Numbered from the stretch's first letter, positions 1-5,003 are shown. The stretch is DNA of 5,003 bases from an uncultured Campylobacter sp. (GCA_937965895.1 CALCKS010000166.1:1-5003); one strand, 5' to 3'. The notes: generated from the letters alone by a model not told the origin. Made by a program: numbers and translations.

Positions 1-1
1 A

Positions 2-340
2 CCCTTGGTTTTTGATTAGATAGGCCTTGTTTAGCTTCTCGTTTAAAACGTCACTAATAAATCTATCGTCTAGCGCAGGGAATAGCGATCTTGCGCCGAT
101 TAATGCGGCAAAAGCTTTTATATCTTTAAAGCCTAGTTTGCCAAGAGCGTAGTCCTCTAGGAAATACTTGCCGTTTTCTTTTCCTATTGGCAAAACGCTA
201 AGTCTCTCAAAATCTCTCAAAATCGTTCTTTTATTTACGTTAAACTCTTCTGCCAGCTCATCTATGCCGAGTCTTGCTCTGTCATTTAGTTTTATCAAAA
301 TTTGAGCGAGTCTAAATGCTATCTTGTCGTGAGAATGCAT
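2..340 (-). CDS. DeoR/WYL-type helix-turn-helix transcriptional regulator, N-terminal part (runs off the left edge)
   Basis: The first 113 codons are open from the ATG at 340 to the window edge, with no stop, so the gene is partial at its 3' end. An AAAGGA ribosome binding site at 351-346 lies five bases before the start. Residues 7-18 form a leading helix and residues 25-47 a winged helix-turn-helix: IDELAEEFNVNKRTILRDFERL has the layout of the HTH_11/DeoR class, with the recognition helix around N36-L47, followed by a wing at 51-61 (P-I-G-K-E-N-G-K-Y-F-L). After this, residues 64-113 match the linker that leads into a WYL domain in such regulators, but the WYL domain itself would lie outside the window and is not seen. 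Such proteins bind DNA, often as autorepressors, and WYL members are frequent beside anti-phage loci (family knowledge). It is codirectional with the upstream cassette, but an inverted repeat and a TATAAT box separate them, so it may be transcribed on its own. The HTH class is fairly sure; the WYL assignment is probable only. Confidence 0.8.
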   Translation of the reverse strand, partial: MHSHDKIAFRLAQILIKLNDRARLGIDELAEEFNVNKRTILRDFERLSVLPIGKENGKYFLEDYALGKLGFKDIKAFAALIGARSLFPALDDRFISDVLNEKLNKAYLIKNQG

Positions 341-363
341 TTTTATCCTTTAAATATAAAGAG

Positions 364-394
364 TCCTATTTTATAAAATTAAAAAATTATAGGA
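364..394. repeat. spaced 6-bp inverted repeat, possible operator
   Basis: TCCTAT at 364-369 is perfectly mirrored by ATAGGA at 389-394 with 19 AT-rich bases between. The right arm overlaps the TATAAT box of the regulator gene and the left arm lies in its expected 5' leader. This position would suit autorepression by a DeoR/WYL-type protein. Six-base arms at this spacing can also occur by chance in AT-rich DNA, so the functional reading is weak. Confidence 0.25.
386..391 (-). promoter_or_regulatory. candidate -10 box for the regulator gene
   Basis: The minus strand reads TATAAT at 391-386, in an AT-rich setting 45 bases before the regulator's ATG at 340. This is the sigma-70 -10 consensus, which is the main conserved promoter element in Campylobacter. 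No clear -35 box is seen upstream, as is usual in that genus. The box lies inside the spaced inverted repeat TCCTAT (364-369) / ATAGGA (389-394), so repressor binding there could block transcription. The call rests on sequence match alone. Confidence 0.4.
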
Positions 395-407
395 TTAATA
401 TATTTGT

Positions 408-430
408 AGGGAGAATAACTAGTTCTCCCT
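408..430 (-). terminator. 8-bp hairpin at the 3' end of the zinc-ribbon gene, possible terminator
   Basis: AGGGAGAA (408-415) and TTCTCCCT (423-430) are perfect reverse complements around a 7-base loop. The stem takes in the stop codon (421-419) of the zinc-ribbon gene, at the point where the operon should end. Neither strand has a T-run right after the stem: the minus strand continues ACAAATATATTAATCC. It is therefore not a canonical intrinsic terminator, and it may instead act as a 3'-end stabiliser or a weak, Rho-assisted end. Confidence 0.4.
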
Positions 431-826
431 ATCTATATACCCACAATTGATGCATTGTTTGTTACCATATCTCGTAATTTCCCAATTATGTTGCGCCTCA
501 CCAACTCTCCTATCCCCGCATCTACAACAAACCTCTATAATATGACATTTTGAATCCTTGCCAATTATATCATATTCATGATCTACTCGGCGCCTTGCTT
601 CCCCACAATATATGCAAGTTTTTACGAGATCACATTTGCCTTCATGTATATATTGCCATTGTCCAAATCTGTGCCTATGATCCACTAAATATTTGCCGCA
701 ATCTGGACAAATTTTAGAAAAATAGCAGAGGGGCTTACCTTCTTCTTGGTGATATTCGCCGGCATGAATTCCGGCCATACATTTTGCACCAACGGCAGCC
801 TTTTTAACCATATCCCACAAGCCCAT
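419..826 (-). CDS. Small protein of tandem zinc-ribbon-like Cys/His repeats
   Basis: This 135-residue protein is made mostly of a repeat about 30 residues long. Each unit has the form C-x5-C-x2-C-G, then a His 7 to 9 residues after the last Cys, followed by an aromatic one or two residues on: C34/C40/C43 with H50 or H52 and F54; C65/C71/C74 with H83 and Y85; C94/C100/C103 with H113 and W115. A last half unit, C125-x2-C128-G, closes the chain, and C16, H21 and H26 may be a worn first unit. The spacing suggests that zinc sites are shared between neighbouring units, so that the protein forms a rod of small ribbons. Zinc ribbons of this kind bind nucleic acid or protein partners (family knowledge); no enzyme motif is seen. 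There is no signal peptide or membrane segment, so it is probably cytoplasmic. The start is supported by AAGGAG at 838-833, six bases before ATG. It is the last gene of the apparent operon, and once the upstream frameshift is corrected the upstream stop lies only 14 bases away. The exact family is not recognised. Confidence 0.85.
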   Translation of the reverse strand: MGLWDMVKKAAVGAKCMAGIHAGEYHQEEGKPLCYFSKICPDCGKYLVDHRHRFGQWQYIHEGKCDLVKTCIYCGEARRRVDHEYDIIGKDSKCHIIEVCCRCGDRRVGEAQHNWEITRYGNKQCINCGYIDREN

Positions 827-840
827 GTAAAACTCCTTAT

Positions 841-954
841 TTATATATTTGTATTTATATCCTGAGCTACCAACAAAGATTGCTCAGTAACCCCGCCATT
901 GTCATCTATAATAGGCGTATCAAGGACGGTTTTAACGCTCTTTACTAGGCTTAT
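841..954 (-). pseudogene. Out-of-frame C-terminal tail of the glycine-zipper protein
   Basis: The minus strand from 954 to the TAA at 843-841 reads ISLVKSVKTVLDTPIIDD and then NGGVTEQSLLVAQDINTNI, one frame ahead of the 932-1855 gene. It has no good start of its own: ATGs at 1005 and 978 in this frame lack well-placed ribosome binding sites. It reads like coding sequence in composition, and its stop is followed at once by the AAGGAG site of the zinc-ribbon gene, giving a 14-base gap typical of this operon. Removing one A from the A4 run at 957-954 joins codon 300 of the upstream gene to this tail and yields a protein of about 337 residues. From memory, relatives of the glycine-zipper protein end in a similar helix plus a V-L-D-T-P-(I/L)-(I/L) motif; I could not check this. 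The fault may be a real mutation or a sequencing error. Confidence 0.65.
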
Positions 955-1855
955 TTTGTATATAATGATATATGACATATGGATCATCTTTCCATTTAAT
1001 TTCATCAAATTTTGAAAAATCCTCGCCTTTGCTTGCTATGATATTTTCCATTTTATAAACAAGCGGGGCCAAGTAGCTATCAAGCTTCATCAAAAGCCTA
1101 TTAAACATTTGAGCTCTTCTTGATATGGCATATGCCATTATTTCCATATTTTTTAAGCCTTCGGCTATTGTCTTAGCTTCAGCCAAATTTGCCTTAGCTT
1201 CATCGAGTTTTGCACTAGCCTTTGAGTCCGAACCCAATCCGATAACTAAAAGCGCAGGCGCAGCCACCATTCCGCCTAGTACCGCCATGCCTCCAGCTAC
1301 ACCAAGCCCACCTGCCGCTATCGTACCTCCGCCCAAAAATGCCAAGGTAGCGTTTGTAGCTACCGCTCCGCTTAGCGTCGATATCGCAGCTCCGGTCGAA
1401 GCTGCACCCAAAGCCCCAACTGCTCCATATGCCCCAAAAGCTATAGCTGCACCAGCCACCGCCCCACCTCCAACGCCTTGTATAATAGAGCTGGCTAAAA
1501 TAGATACCTCTTTTATCTCTTTAAATTTGGCCTCATCGGTTATAAATTTATTTAGCTCATCCATACCAACCGAACTTTGAAAATTTACATTTTTTAGCTT
1601 TTCGAAAGAGTCGACAAATTTACTAATGCAATCTTTTAACATATAAGCCTTTTTGTAACCCAAGCTTTCAAGCGAATTTTGGCACTGCTTTTTGGCTACC
1701 TCAAGCTTCTCCTTAGCATTTTTTATAGTCTTTTTCGCATCATTATTTATATCGTCAGCCTCATTGCTACTTATCACTGCTTTCACAGTTTTTCCCGTTC
1801 CAAAAAGGGCTGTAGCTCCAGCCGCTATAGCTATTGGTATTAATGGTAATGGCAT
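932..1855 (-). CDS. Glycine-zipper membrane-type protein with helical arms, C-terminus truncated by frameshift
   Basis: As written the protein has 307 residues. Residues 1-30 are a short hydrophobic, glycine-containing N-terminus (no standard signal peptidase site). Residues 31-118 are charged and helical, with coiled-coil character (DDINNDAKKTIKNAKEKLE). Residues 119-207 form a long core of almost only Gly, Ala, Val, Ile and Leu, with repeated G-x3-G spacing and a dense block at 175-195 (GGGTIAAGGLGVAGG). Residues 209-275 are again helical and Ala/Lys/Glu rich. Glycine-zipper cores of this type pack helices in membranes, so reversible or pore-like membrane insertion is likely, but no function is proven. 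The last seven residues (301-307) are probably not native, because the true tail continues in the next frame to 841. The start has AAAGGAG at 1867-1861, five bases before ATG. It lies 17 bases behind the TerB-like gene. The same family is, from memory, found in proteobacterial genomic islands. Confidence 0.8.
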   Translation of the reverse strand: MPLPLIPIAIAAGATALFGTGKTVKAVISSNEADDINNDAKKTIKNAKEKLEVAKKQCQNSLESLGYKKAYMLKDCISKFVDSFEKLKNVNFQSSVGMDELNKFITDEAKFKEIKEVSILASSIIQGVGGGAVAGAAIAFGAYGAVGALGAASTGAAISTLSGAVATNATLAFLGGGTIAAGGLGVAGGMAVLGGMVAAPALLVIGLGSDSKASAKLDEAKANLAEAKTIAEGLKNMEIMAYAISRRAQMFNRLLMKLDSYLAPLVYKMENIIASKGEDFSKFDEIKWKDDPYVIYHYIQNKPSKER

Positions 1856-1872
1856 TTTGTCTCCTTTAAATT

Positions 1873-2454
1873 TTAAGCCGCATTAACTCTATATATAATA
1901 TTAGACACCATAACGGCGACTAAAGCCTCATCTTTTTCTATTTCGTCTTTTACTGCCTTCACTTCTTTGTATGACTTATTCGTGGTTTCTATCCATTCGC
2001 TTTTAGCTTCTAGACAAGCAAGCGTTTTAGCGCAGTCTTTTAGCTCTTCAATTACGCTTGATTTTATCTCAAATCTCTTTGAAATTCTATCCATCACCTC
2101 CTCTTCATCATTGCTAAATTCGCCGTCCGCATACGCTAAATTTATAAGCGTCCAGATGATATTAGCTATCTCTATCTTGCTAAAGCTTCCTTTAGATAAA
2201 AGTTTAGATATAGAATGCGAAGGCGTATCTTCAAATATATCTTCATTTTTATGCTCCTCATTGATCTTAAATTTGACGATAGCCGCAAGCTCGTCAAAAC
2301 TATCGAATTTAATATCTAGCTTAAGCTTTCTAGCAAACTCTATAAACTGATCCTTTTCAGTCTGAACAAGTCCTTTATTACCCATCTTTAAAAACTGTAG
2401 AGCCGCCGCCAACTGATAAAATTTGTAAAGTTCTTGATTGAACATACCAAACAT
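1873..2454 (-). CDS. TerB-like helical protein
   Basis: This is a 193-residue, all-helical, probably cytoplasmic protein with no signal peptide. Residues 95-140 carry the mark of the TerB fold: a hydrophobic helix (IANIIWTLINLAYADGEF), then the acidic turn A109-D110-G111-E112-F113-S114 and an amphipathic helix with E117-E119 and I124. TerB-like domains bind metal through such acidic turns and sit in the cytoplasmic part of membrane-linked stress complexes (family knowledge). Residues 1-60 are a second helical part without a known match, and 145-180 could be coiled coil. The start at 2454 has AGGAG at 2464-2460, five bases upstream; a second ATG at 2445 is less well placed. It lies 11 bases behind the large gene and 17 bases ahead of the glycine-zipper gene, so the three are surely co-transcribed. 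The TerB superfamily call is good, but it is not TerB of the classic ter operon, which is shorter (around 150 residues). Confidence 0.75.
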   Translation of the reverse strand: MFGMFNQELYKFYQLAAALQFLKMGNKGLVQTEKDQFIEFARKLKLDIKFDSFDELAAIVKFKINEEHKNEDIFEDTPSHSISKLLSKGSFSKIEIANIIWTLINLAYADGEFSNDEEEVMDRISKRFEIKSSVIEELKDCAKTLACLEAKSEWIETTNKSYKEVKAVKDEIEKDEALVAVMVSNIIYRVNAA

Positions 2455-2465
2455 ATTTTCTCCTT

Positions 2466-4052
2466 TTAAAGATTAAATTTTTCTTCGCTATTCATAAAAG
2501 TTTTAAACTCGGCAAACGTTTCAAACTGCGTCTTGCTGCCGAGTTTTCTAGTAATCTCGTTTGCCGCAAGTATAACTCCGTTTGTATCGTTTAGTCCAAG
2601 AGCCCTATCGAGCCCATTAAAGCTCTCGTTAAAAAAGCCAAGGTGTTCGCTAAAATATCTTTCTATGATTTCCTCCATCTCCTTTCTATAATTTAAAATT
2701 TCGCTAAGCAAAAACCCACACTCAGCCTCTATCCTCATGCGTTCTATTCTTTGAATTTTTGCTTCCTTAAGCGAATCCATAACGCCTTGATAAAACATGG
2801 AGTTGAGCGTATAGCCTAGCATACCTCCTATCATCGCTCCAACTACCGGAATAGGGATAATTGCCTGAGTTGCAGCGGCGAAGAGCGCGGAATTTGCAAG
2901 TCCAGTGCCTTTTTCGCCTAAATTTTGAGCTAGTTGCACTGCATCTATATCGCCTTTAAAATAGCTATAAAAACTCTTTGTAGTTTCGACGCTTACCGTA
3001 ACTATCATAGAAGGCAGCGAGCTTTTTCCAAGCGTCCTTACGAGCACTTTTTCGTGATTTTGCATAAATGCGCTTATAAACGAGCCGCTAAATGCGGTTG
3101 CATATCCAATCATTCCTCCTTTTAGAACATCGAAGCTAGTATCTTTTAAAGCCTCTTTTAATTCTTTTTCATCTTTATATACGGCAAATAGATTTTTTAC
3201 TAATGAGACTACACCGCCTATACTTGCGCCAAAAGTAGCTCCTTGTAAGCCTGCCCTATGAGAAATCCTCGCCATCTCTTTATAGGTGTATTTTTCAGGA
3301 CTTTGTCTAGCCTCAAGAGCCTCGCCGATGGTTAGTTCTGATTCCGAAATTTTTTCTTTTATGAGCTTATATTTTTCTAGCTGTTTTTTGGCTTTTTCTA
3401 TAGCTTCAGGGCTTACGCCCTTTTCTTGCATGGTTTGGATTTGCTCGGTTAGGTTCTGTATTTTTCTATCGCACAAGATCTTCACATCAGCAAAATACTC
3501 TTTTGGAATTTCTATACTAGAAACCTTATTGCTATATAAATATTTTTCATAGTCAGCCTTGGATAGCGTATCTAGACATCCTTGCGGATTATTTCCCACC
3601 ATTTTCATCTGTATCGCCTCACTACCGTCTAAAGCAACAATGTCTACAAATTGGTCATTTATGCTACCAAGATCGTCAGTTCTAGTATATCTTGCTTGTT
3701 TGTTGTTAATTATATTTTCCGCATTTTTCTTTGCGACACTTGAAATTTCAGCCGAATATCCAGCTTGCTGCTTTAAATTTTGCTCCTCAAATTCAGGATT
3801 TATTTTGTAGTTTGCTATATCCTTAAGGCTTCTATGCAGAGTCTTGCCCGTAGCATTATCTACGCCATCAAGGGCGACTAGAAATTCTTTAGCAGCCTCT
3901 CCGTAACGACCGCTTATTTCGGTGAGTCCGGTGGCTATACCTGCGTTTGTAGGGGTTGATGTGGTTTCATTATTTGTAGATTTTTGGGAGTTTTTGTCGT
4001 CATTAACGACATTTGTATCTAGAGCTTGTGCTCTAATCTCTTGATCTTTCAT
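2466..4052 (-). CDS. Large protein with possible nuclease-like domain, coiled coil and glycine-zipper membrane segments
   Basis: Numbering here counts from the upstream ATG at 4058 (530 residues). The ATG at 4052 (Met3) is preferred, because AGGAG at 4065-4061 lies eight bases before it but only two before 4058. Residues 1-45 are polar and probably disordered. Residues 104-190 look alpha/beta, with D139 followed by Q150-M-K152, a spacing seen in Mrr-like PD-(D/E)xK nucleases; this is suggestive only. Residues 193-240 are a charged coiled coil. Four hydrophobic, Gly/Ala-rich segments follow at about 270-293, 311-332, 346-357 and 384-425; the first has G273/G277/G281 and the last G407/G411/G415, both classic glycine zippers. 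Residues 428-530 are a charged helical C-terminal domain (RKEMEEIIERYFSEHL), ending in a conserved-looking QFETFAEFKTFMNSEEKF. I recall similar hypothetical proteins in enterobacterial genomic islands but know no function. It is likely the structural core of the cassette, at the inner membrane or able to insert into it. Confidence 0.8.
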   Translation of the reverse strand: MKDQEIRAQALDTNVVNDDKNSQKSTNNETTSTPTNAGIATGLTEISGRYGEAAKEFLVALDGVDNATGKTLHRSLKDIANYKINPEFEEQNLKQQAGYSAEISSVAKKNAENIINNKQARYTRTDDLGSINDQFVDIVALDGSEAIQMKMVGNNPQGCLDTLSKADYEKYLYSNKVSSIEIPKEYFADVKILCDRKIQNLTEQIQTMQEKGVSPEAIEKAKKQLEKYKLIKEKISESELTIGEALEARQSPEKYTYKEMARISHRAGLQGATFGASIGGVVSLVKNLFAVYKDEKELKEALKDTSFDVLKGGMIGYATAFSGSFISAFMQNHEKVLVRTLGKSSLPSMIVTVSVETTKSFYSYFKGDIDAVQLAQNLGEKGTGLANSALFAAATQAIIPIPVVGAMIGGMLGYTLNSMFYQGVMDSLKEAKIQRIERMRIEAECGFLLSEILNYRKEMEEIIERYFSEHLGFFNESFNGLDRALGLNDTNGVILAANEITRKLGSKTQFETFAEFKTFMNSEEKFNL

Positions 4053-4060
4053 CTCCATTT

Positions 4061-4065
4061 CTCCT
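4061..4065 (-). promoter_or_regulatory. ribosome binding site that decides the start of the large gene
   Basis: AGGAG on the minus strand lies two bases from the ATG at 4058 and eight bases from the ATG at 4052. Every other gene of the operon has five or six bases here, so 4052 is the better start and the longer reading is probably two residues too long. Confidence 0.6.
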
Positions 4066-4087
4066 AAAATTTTTATTATTTTAATAT

Positions 4088-4099
4088 ATTTTAAACAAA
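4088..4099 (-). promoter_or_regulatory. candidate internal promoter ahead of the large gene
   Basis: The longest true gap of the operon (4059-4113) is AT-rich and contains, on the minus strand, TTTG at 4099-4096, two bases, then TAAAAT at 4093-4088. This resembles the extended -10 form common in Campylobacter promoters, and TATATT at 4088-4083 is an overlapping second choice. A transcript from here would carry only the large, TerB-like, glycine-zipper and zinc-ribbon genes. In such AT-rich DNA matches of this kind are frequent, so the call is weak. Confidence 0.25.
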
Positions 4100-4113
4100 G
4101 GCTAACTTAAAAA

Positions 4114-4251
4114 TTAGTCGTCCGACTTTACATTTTTATAAGCCCGCTTTACACCCTCTTTTATAGCCGGCAAATAAAGATTTAACGCTAAAAATTTAAT
4201 AACTTTATACATAGCGTAACCAAACGATAAATCTAAAACCGTTCTCCACAT
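4114..4251 (-). CDS. Small 45-residue putative membrane-associated protein
   Basis: The reading frame from ATG 4251 to TAA 4116-4114 codes for MWRTVLDLSFGYAMYKVIK and then FLALNLYLPAIKEGVKRAY plus a short KNVKSDD end. It starts nine bases after the stop of the membrane-anchored protein and has AAGGA at 4262-4258, six bases before ATG; both are the spacing of a real operon gene. The stretch from about residue 5 to 30 is hydrophobic and aromatic with a lysine at 16 and 19, and the end is rich in Lys and Asp. It could be one short membrane helix or an amphipathic helix lying on the membrane with its positive tail in the cytoplasm. No family is recognised. Being under 60 codons, it is easy to miss in automatic annotation. 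Placement beside genes with glycine-zipper membrane segments suggests a small subunit of the same membrane assembly. Confidence 0.7.
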   Translation of the reverse strand: MWRTVLDLSFGYAMYKVIKFLALNLYLPAIKEGVKRAYKNVKSDD

Positions 4252-4260
4252 TTTGGATCC

Positions 4261-4872
4261 TTATCCTAGTTTAATTTTTAGCCTTTGAAAGGCTCTTTTG
4301 GCTTGTTCGTTTATCTCTTCGCCATTACTTGTTAAAGTTGTGCAAGAAATAGCGTTTATTACTAGATTATTTAAATTTATAAGCTCCGATAAAAACTGCA
4401 TTTGAGTATCGTTTAATGAGCTAAAATCGTCGTTTAACGTCGCTATCTCGTTAATAGCGGTAAAATTTACAAGCTCGTTCGCTTGCGATAAAATGCGCGT
4501 AAAATCCTTTAAAAGCTCTAAATTCGCCTCACTTGCATTAAAGTATAAATAATCCTCTTTAAAAGGTGCCGCTCTAAGCGGCGATACGTTTGCTTTTACG
4601 TTTTTTATCTCAGATAATGCTTTTTGAAATTCGAAAAATATTTCAAAGCTTTTATTTTTTTCCACTTCAAAGGCACAAGATATCTCTCTGATCTCTGCCG
4701 AAAAATTATCCACATCGTCTTTTTCAAAGCCCTTTTTTACGAGCTTTTTTATAAAGCTTACCGAATCGTCTAGCATATAGAAAAATCTTTGTCTATTTTC
4801 GTAGCTTTGCAGATATTTTTTAGCCCCGTAAACTCCTGCACCGATAACGGCTACTAGCGCTAACTTATTCAT
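4261..4872 (-). CDS. N-terminally membrane-anchored helical protein of unknown function
   Basis: The protein is 203 residues long from the ATG at 4872. This start has a near-perfect AAGGAGG (4885-4879) six bases ahead; the in-frame ATG at 4902 would add ten residues but has no good ribosome binding site. Residues 4-17 (LALVAVIGAGVYGA) are hydrophobic with G11/G13/G16 and are followed by K18-K19, so this is a single N-terminal anchor with the remainder on the cytoplasmic side, or a small glycine-zipper segment, rather than a cleaved signal peptide. The rest, about residues 25-203, is charged and predicted helical, with a possible hydrophobic break near 140-180 (INEIATLNDDF, LSELINLNNLVINAISC). 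No catalytic motif is visible and I do not recognise the family. The start codon overlaps the stop of the preceding gene by 8 bases, which suggests translational coupling, and the next gene follows after 9 bases. Confidence 0.75.
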   Translation of the reverse strand: MNKLALVAVIGAGVYGAKKYLQSYENRQRFFYMLDDSVSFIKKLVKKGFEKDDVDNFSAEIREISCAFEVEKNKSFEIFFEFQKALSEIKNVKANVSPLRAAPFKEDYLYFNASEANLELLKDFTRILSQANELVNFTAINEIATLNDDFSSLNDTQMQFLSELINLNNLVINAISCTTLTSNGEEINEQAKRAFQRLKIKLG

Positions 4873-5003
4873 AAATTTCCTCCTTAAAAAATTTCTTATC
4901 ATAATATCTTTTATATGCGGTTGCTGTATCTTTAAAAATAGTTGCGATCTCCTTCATGTGCGTAGCCATCCTTAACTCTCGTAGCGCTTTTACTAGGCGG
5001 TTG
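4865..5003 (-). CDS. 3' end of a gene running in from the right edge, C-terminal 45 residues
   Basis: From 5002 to TAA at 4867-4865 the frame is open and reads NRLVKALRELRMATHMKEIA and then TIFKDTATAYKRYYDKKFFK, ending EEIYE. There is no stop up to the edge of the window. Internal ATGs at 4969 and 4957 could in principle start a 34- or 30-residue peptide; the first has AAGG only directly before it, so continuation of a longer gene is more likely. The stop overlaps the start of the membrane-anchored protein by 8 bases (ATGAATAA), and the ribosome binding site of that gene lies inside this one. The fragment is strongly helical, with alternating charged and hydrophobic residues and a cluster of tyrosines. 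No family can be named from it. It shows that the operon extends upstream, beyond the window. Confidence 0.65.
   Translation of the reverse strand, partial: NRLVKALRELRMATHMKEIATIFKDTATAYKRYYDKKFFKEEIYE

Noticed and set aside
950..965. Programmed ribosomal frameshift joining the glycine-zipper protein to its tail
   Set aside because: The move needed is +1 (or -2). No classic slippery heptamer, slow codon or stop directly at the shift point, or downstream hairpin is seen, so a plain insertion is the simpler reading.
841..1005. An independent 54-residue gene starting at ATG 1005 (or 978) overlapping the glycine-zipper gene
   Set aside because: Neither ATG has a well-placed ribosome binding site, and the first part of the frame overlaps the native coding sequence. 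A displaced tail after a frameshift explains the coding look and the 14-base gap to the next gene better.
1125..1580. Long plus-strand open frame of 151 codons, rich in Ala, Pro and Ser
   Set aside because: It is the antisense shadow of the Gly/Ala-rich core of the glycine-zipper gene; GCC/GGC-type codons give stop-free antisense frames. It has no suitable ribosome binding site and its composition is low-complexity.
1692..3810. Other plus-strand open frames at 1692-1886, 1967-2350, 2934-3125, 3286-3552 and 3559-3810
   Set aside because: All lie opposite well-supported minus-strand genes, have no convincing ribosome binding sites, and encode sequences with no recognisable domain.
4873..4902. 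Upstream ATG at 4902 as start of the membrane-anchored protein
   Set aside because: It would add ten residues without a good ribosome binding site and push a charged stretch (RNFLRRKF) before the membrane segment. The ATG at 4872 has AAGGAGG at ideal spacing.
941..4998. Ten-base direct match TTTACTAGGC at 941-950 and 4989-4998, considered as attachment-site repeats around the cassette
   Set aside because: It is only ten bases long, both copies lie within coding sequence where they code Leu-Val-Lys in frame, and there is no integrase or tRNA gene. Chance is likely.

Overview
The window is AT-rich DNA with strong AAGGAG-type ribosome binding sites, heavy AAA/TTT/ATA codon use and very short intergenic gaps. 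This points to a Campylobacterota genome, most likely Campylobacter; that is inferred from composition and style, since no marker gene is present. Every convincing gene lies on the minus strand, so transcription runs from high to low coordinates. There is no rRNA, tRNA, CRISPR array, transposase or integrase. No gene-free stretch exceeds 300 bases.

In transcription order the layout is as follows. (1) The 3' end of a gene entering from the right edge (4865-5003). (2) A 203-residue, N-terminally membrane-anchored helical protein (4261-4872) that overlaps gene 1 by 8 bases. (3) A 45-residue putative membrane microprotein (4114-4251). (4) A roughly 528-residue protein with a possible nuclease-like N-terminal domain, a coiled coil and several glycine-zipper hydrophobic segments (2466-4052). 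(5) A TerB-like protein (1873-2454). (6) A protein with a large glycine-zipper core flanked by helical segments (932-1855), whose C-terminus appears cut off by a one-base frameshift near 954-957; the lost tail is still readable in the next frame down to 841. (7) A 135-residue protein built of tandem Cys/His zinc-ribbon-like repeats (419-826). (8) After a small inverted repeat and a candidate promoter, the 5' part of a DeoR/WYL-type transcriptional regulator (2-340), which leaves the window on the left.

Genes 1 to 7 look like one operon. Gaps are an 8-base overlap, then 9, 61 (to the start preferred here), 11, 17 and, once the frameshift is corrected, 14 bases, and each gene has its own good ribosome binding site. 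Three products carry glycine-zipper or small-residue membrane segments, one is TerB-like and one is a multi-zinc protein. Families of this kind are linked in the literature to membrane-associated stress and anti-phage systems (the TerB context described by Aravind and colleagues). A membrane-inserting multi-protein system is therefore a fair hypothesis, but nothing in the window proves a function. The last gene is a likely regulator, though it seems to have its own promoter and may belong to the flanking chromosome instead.
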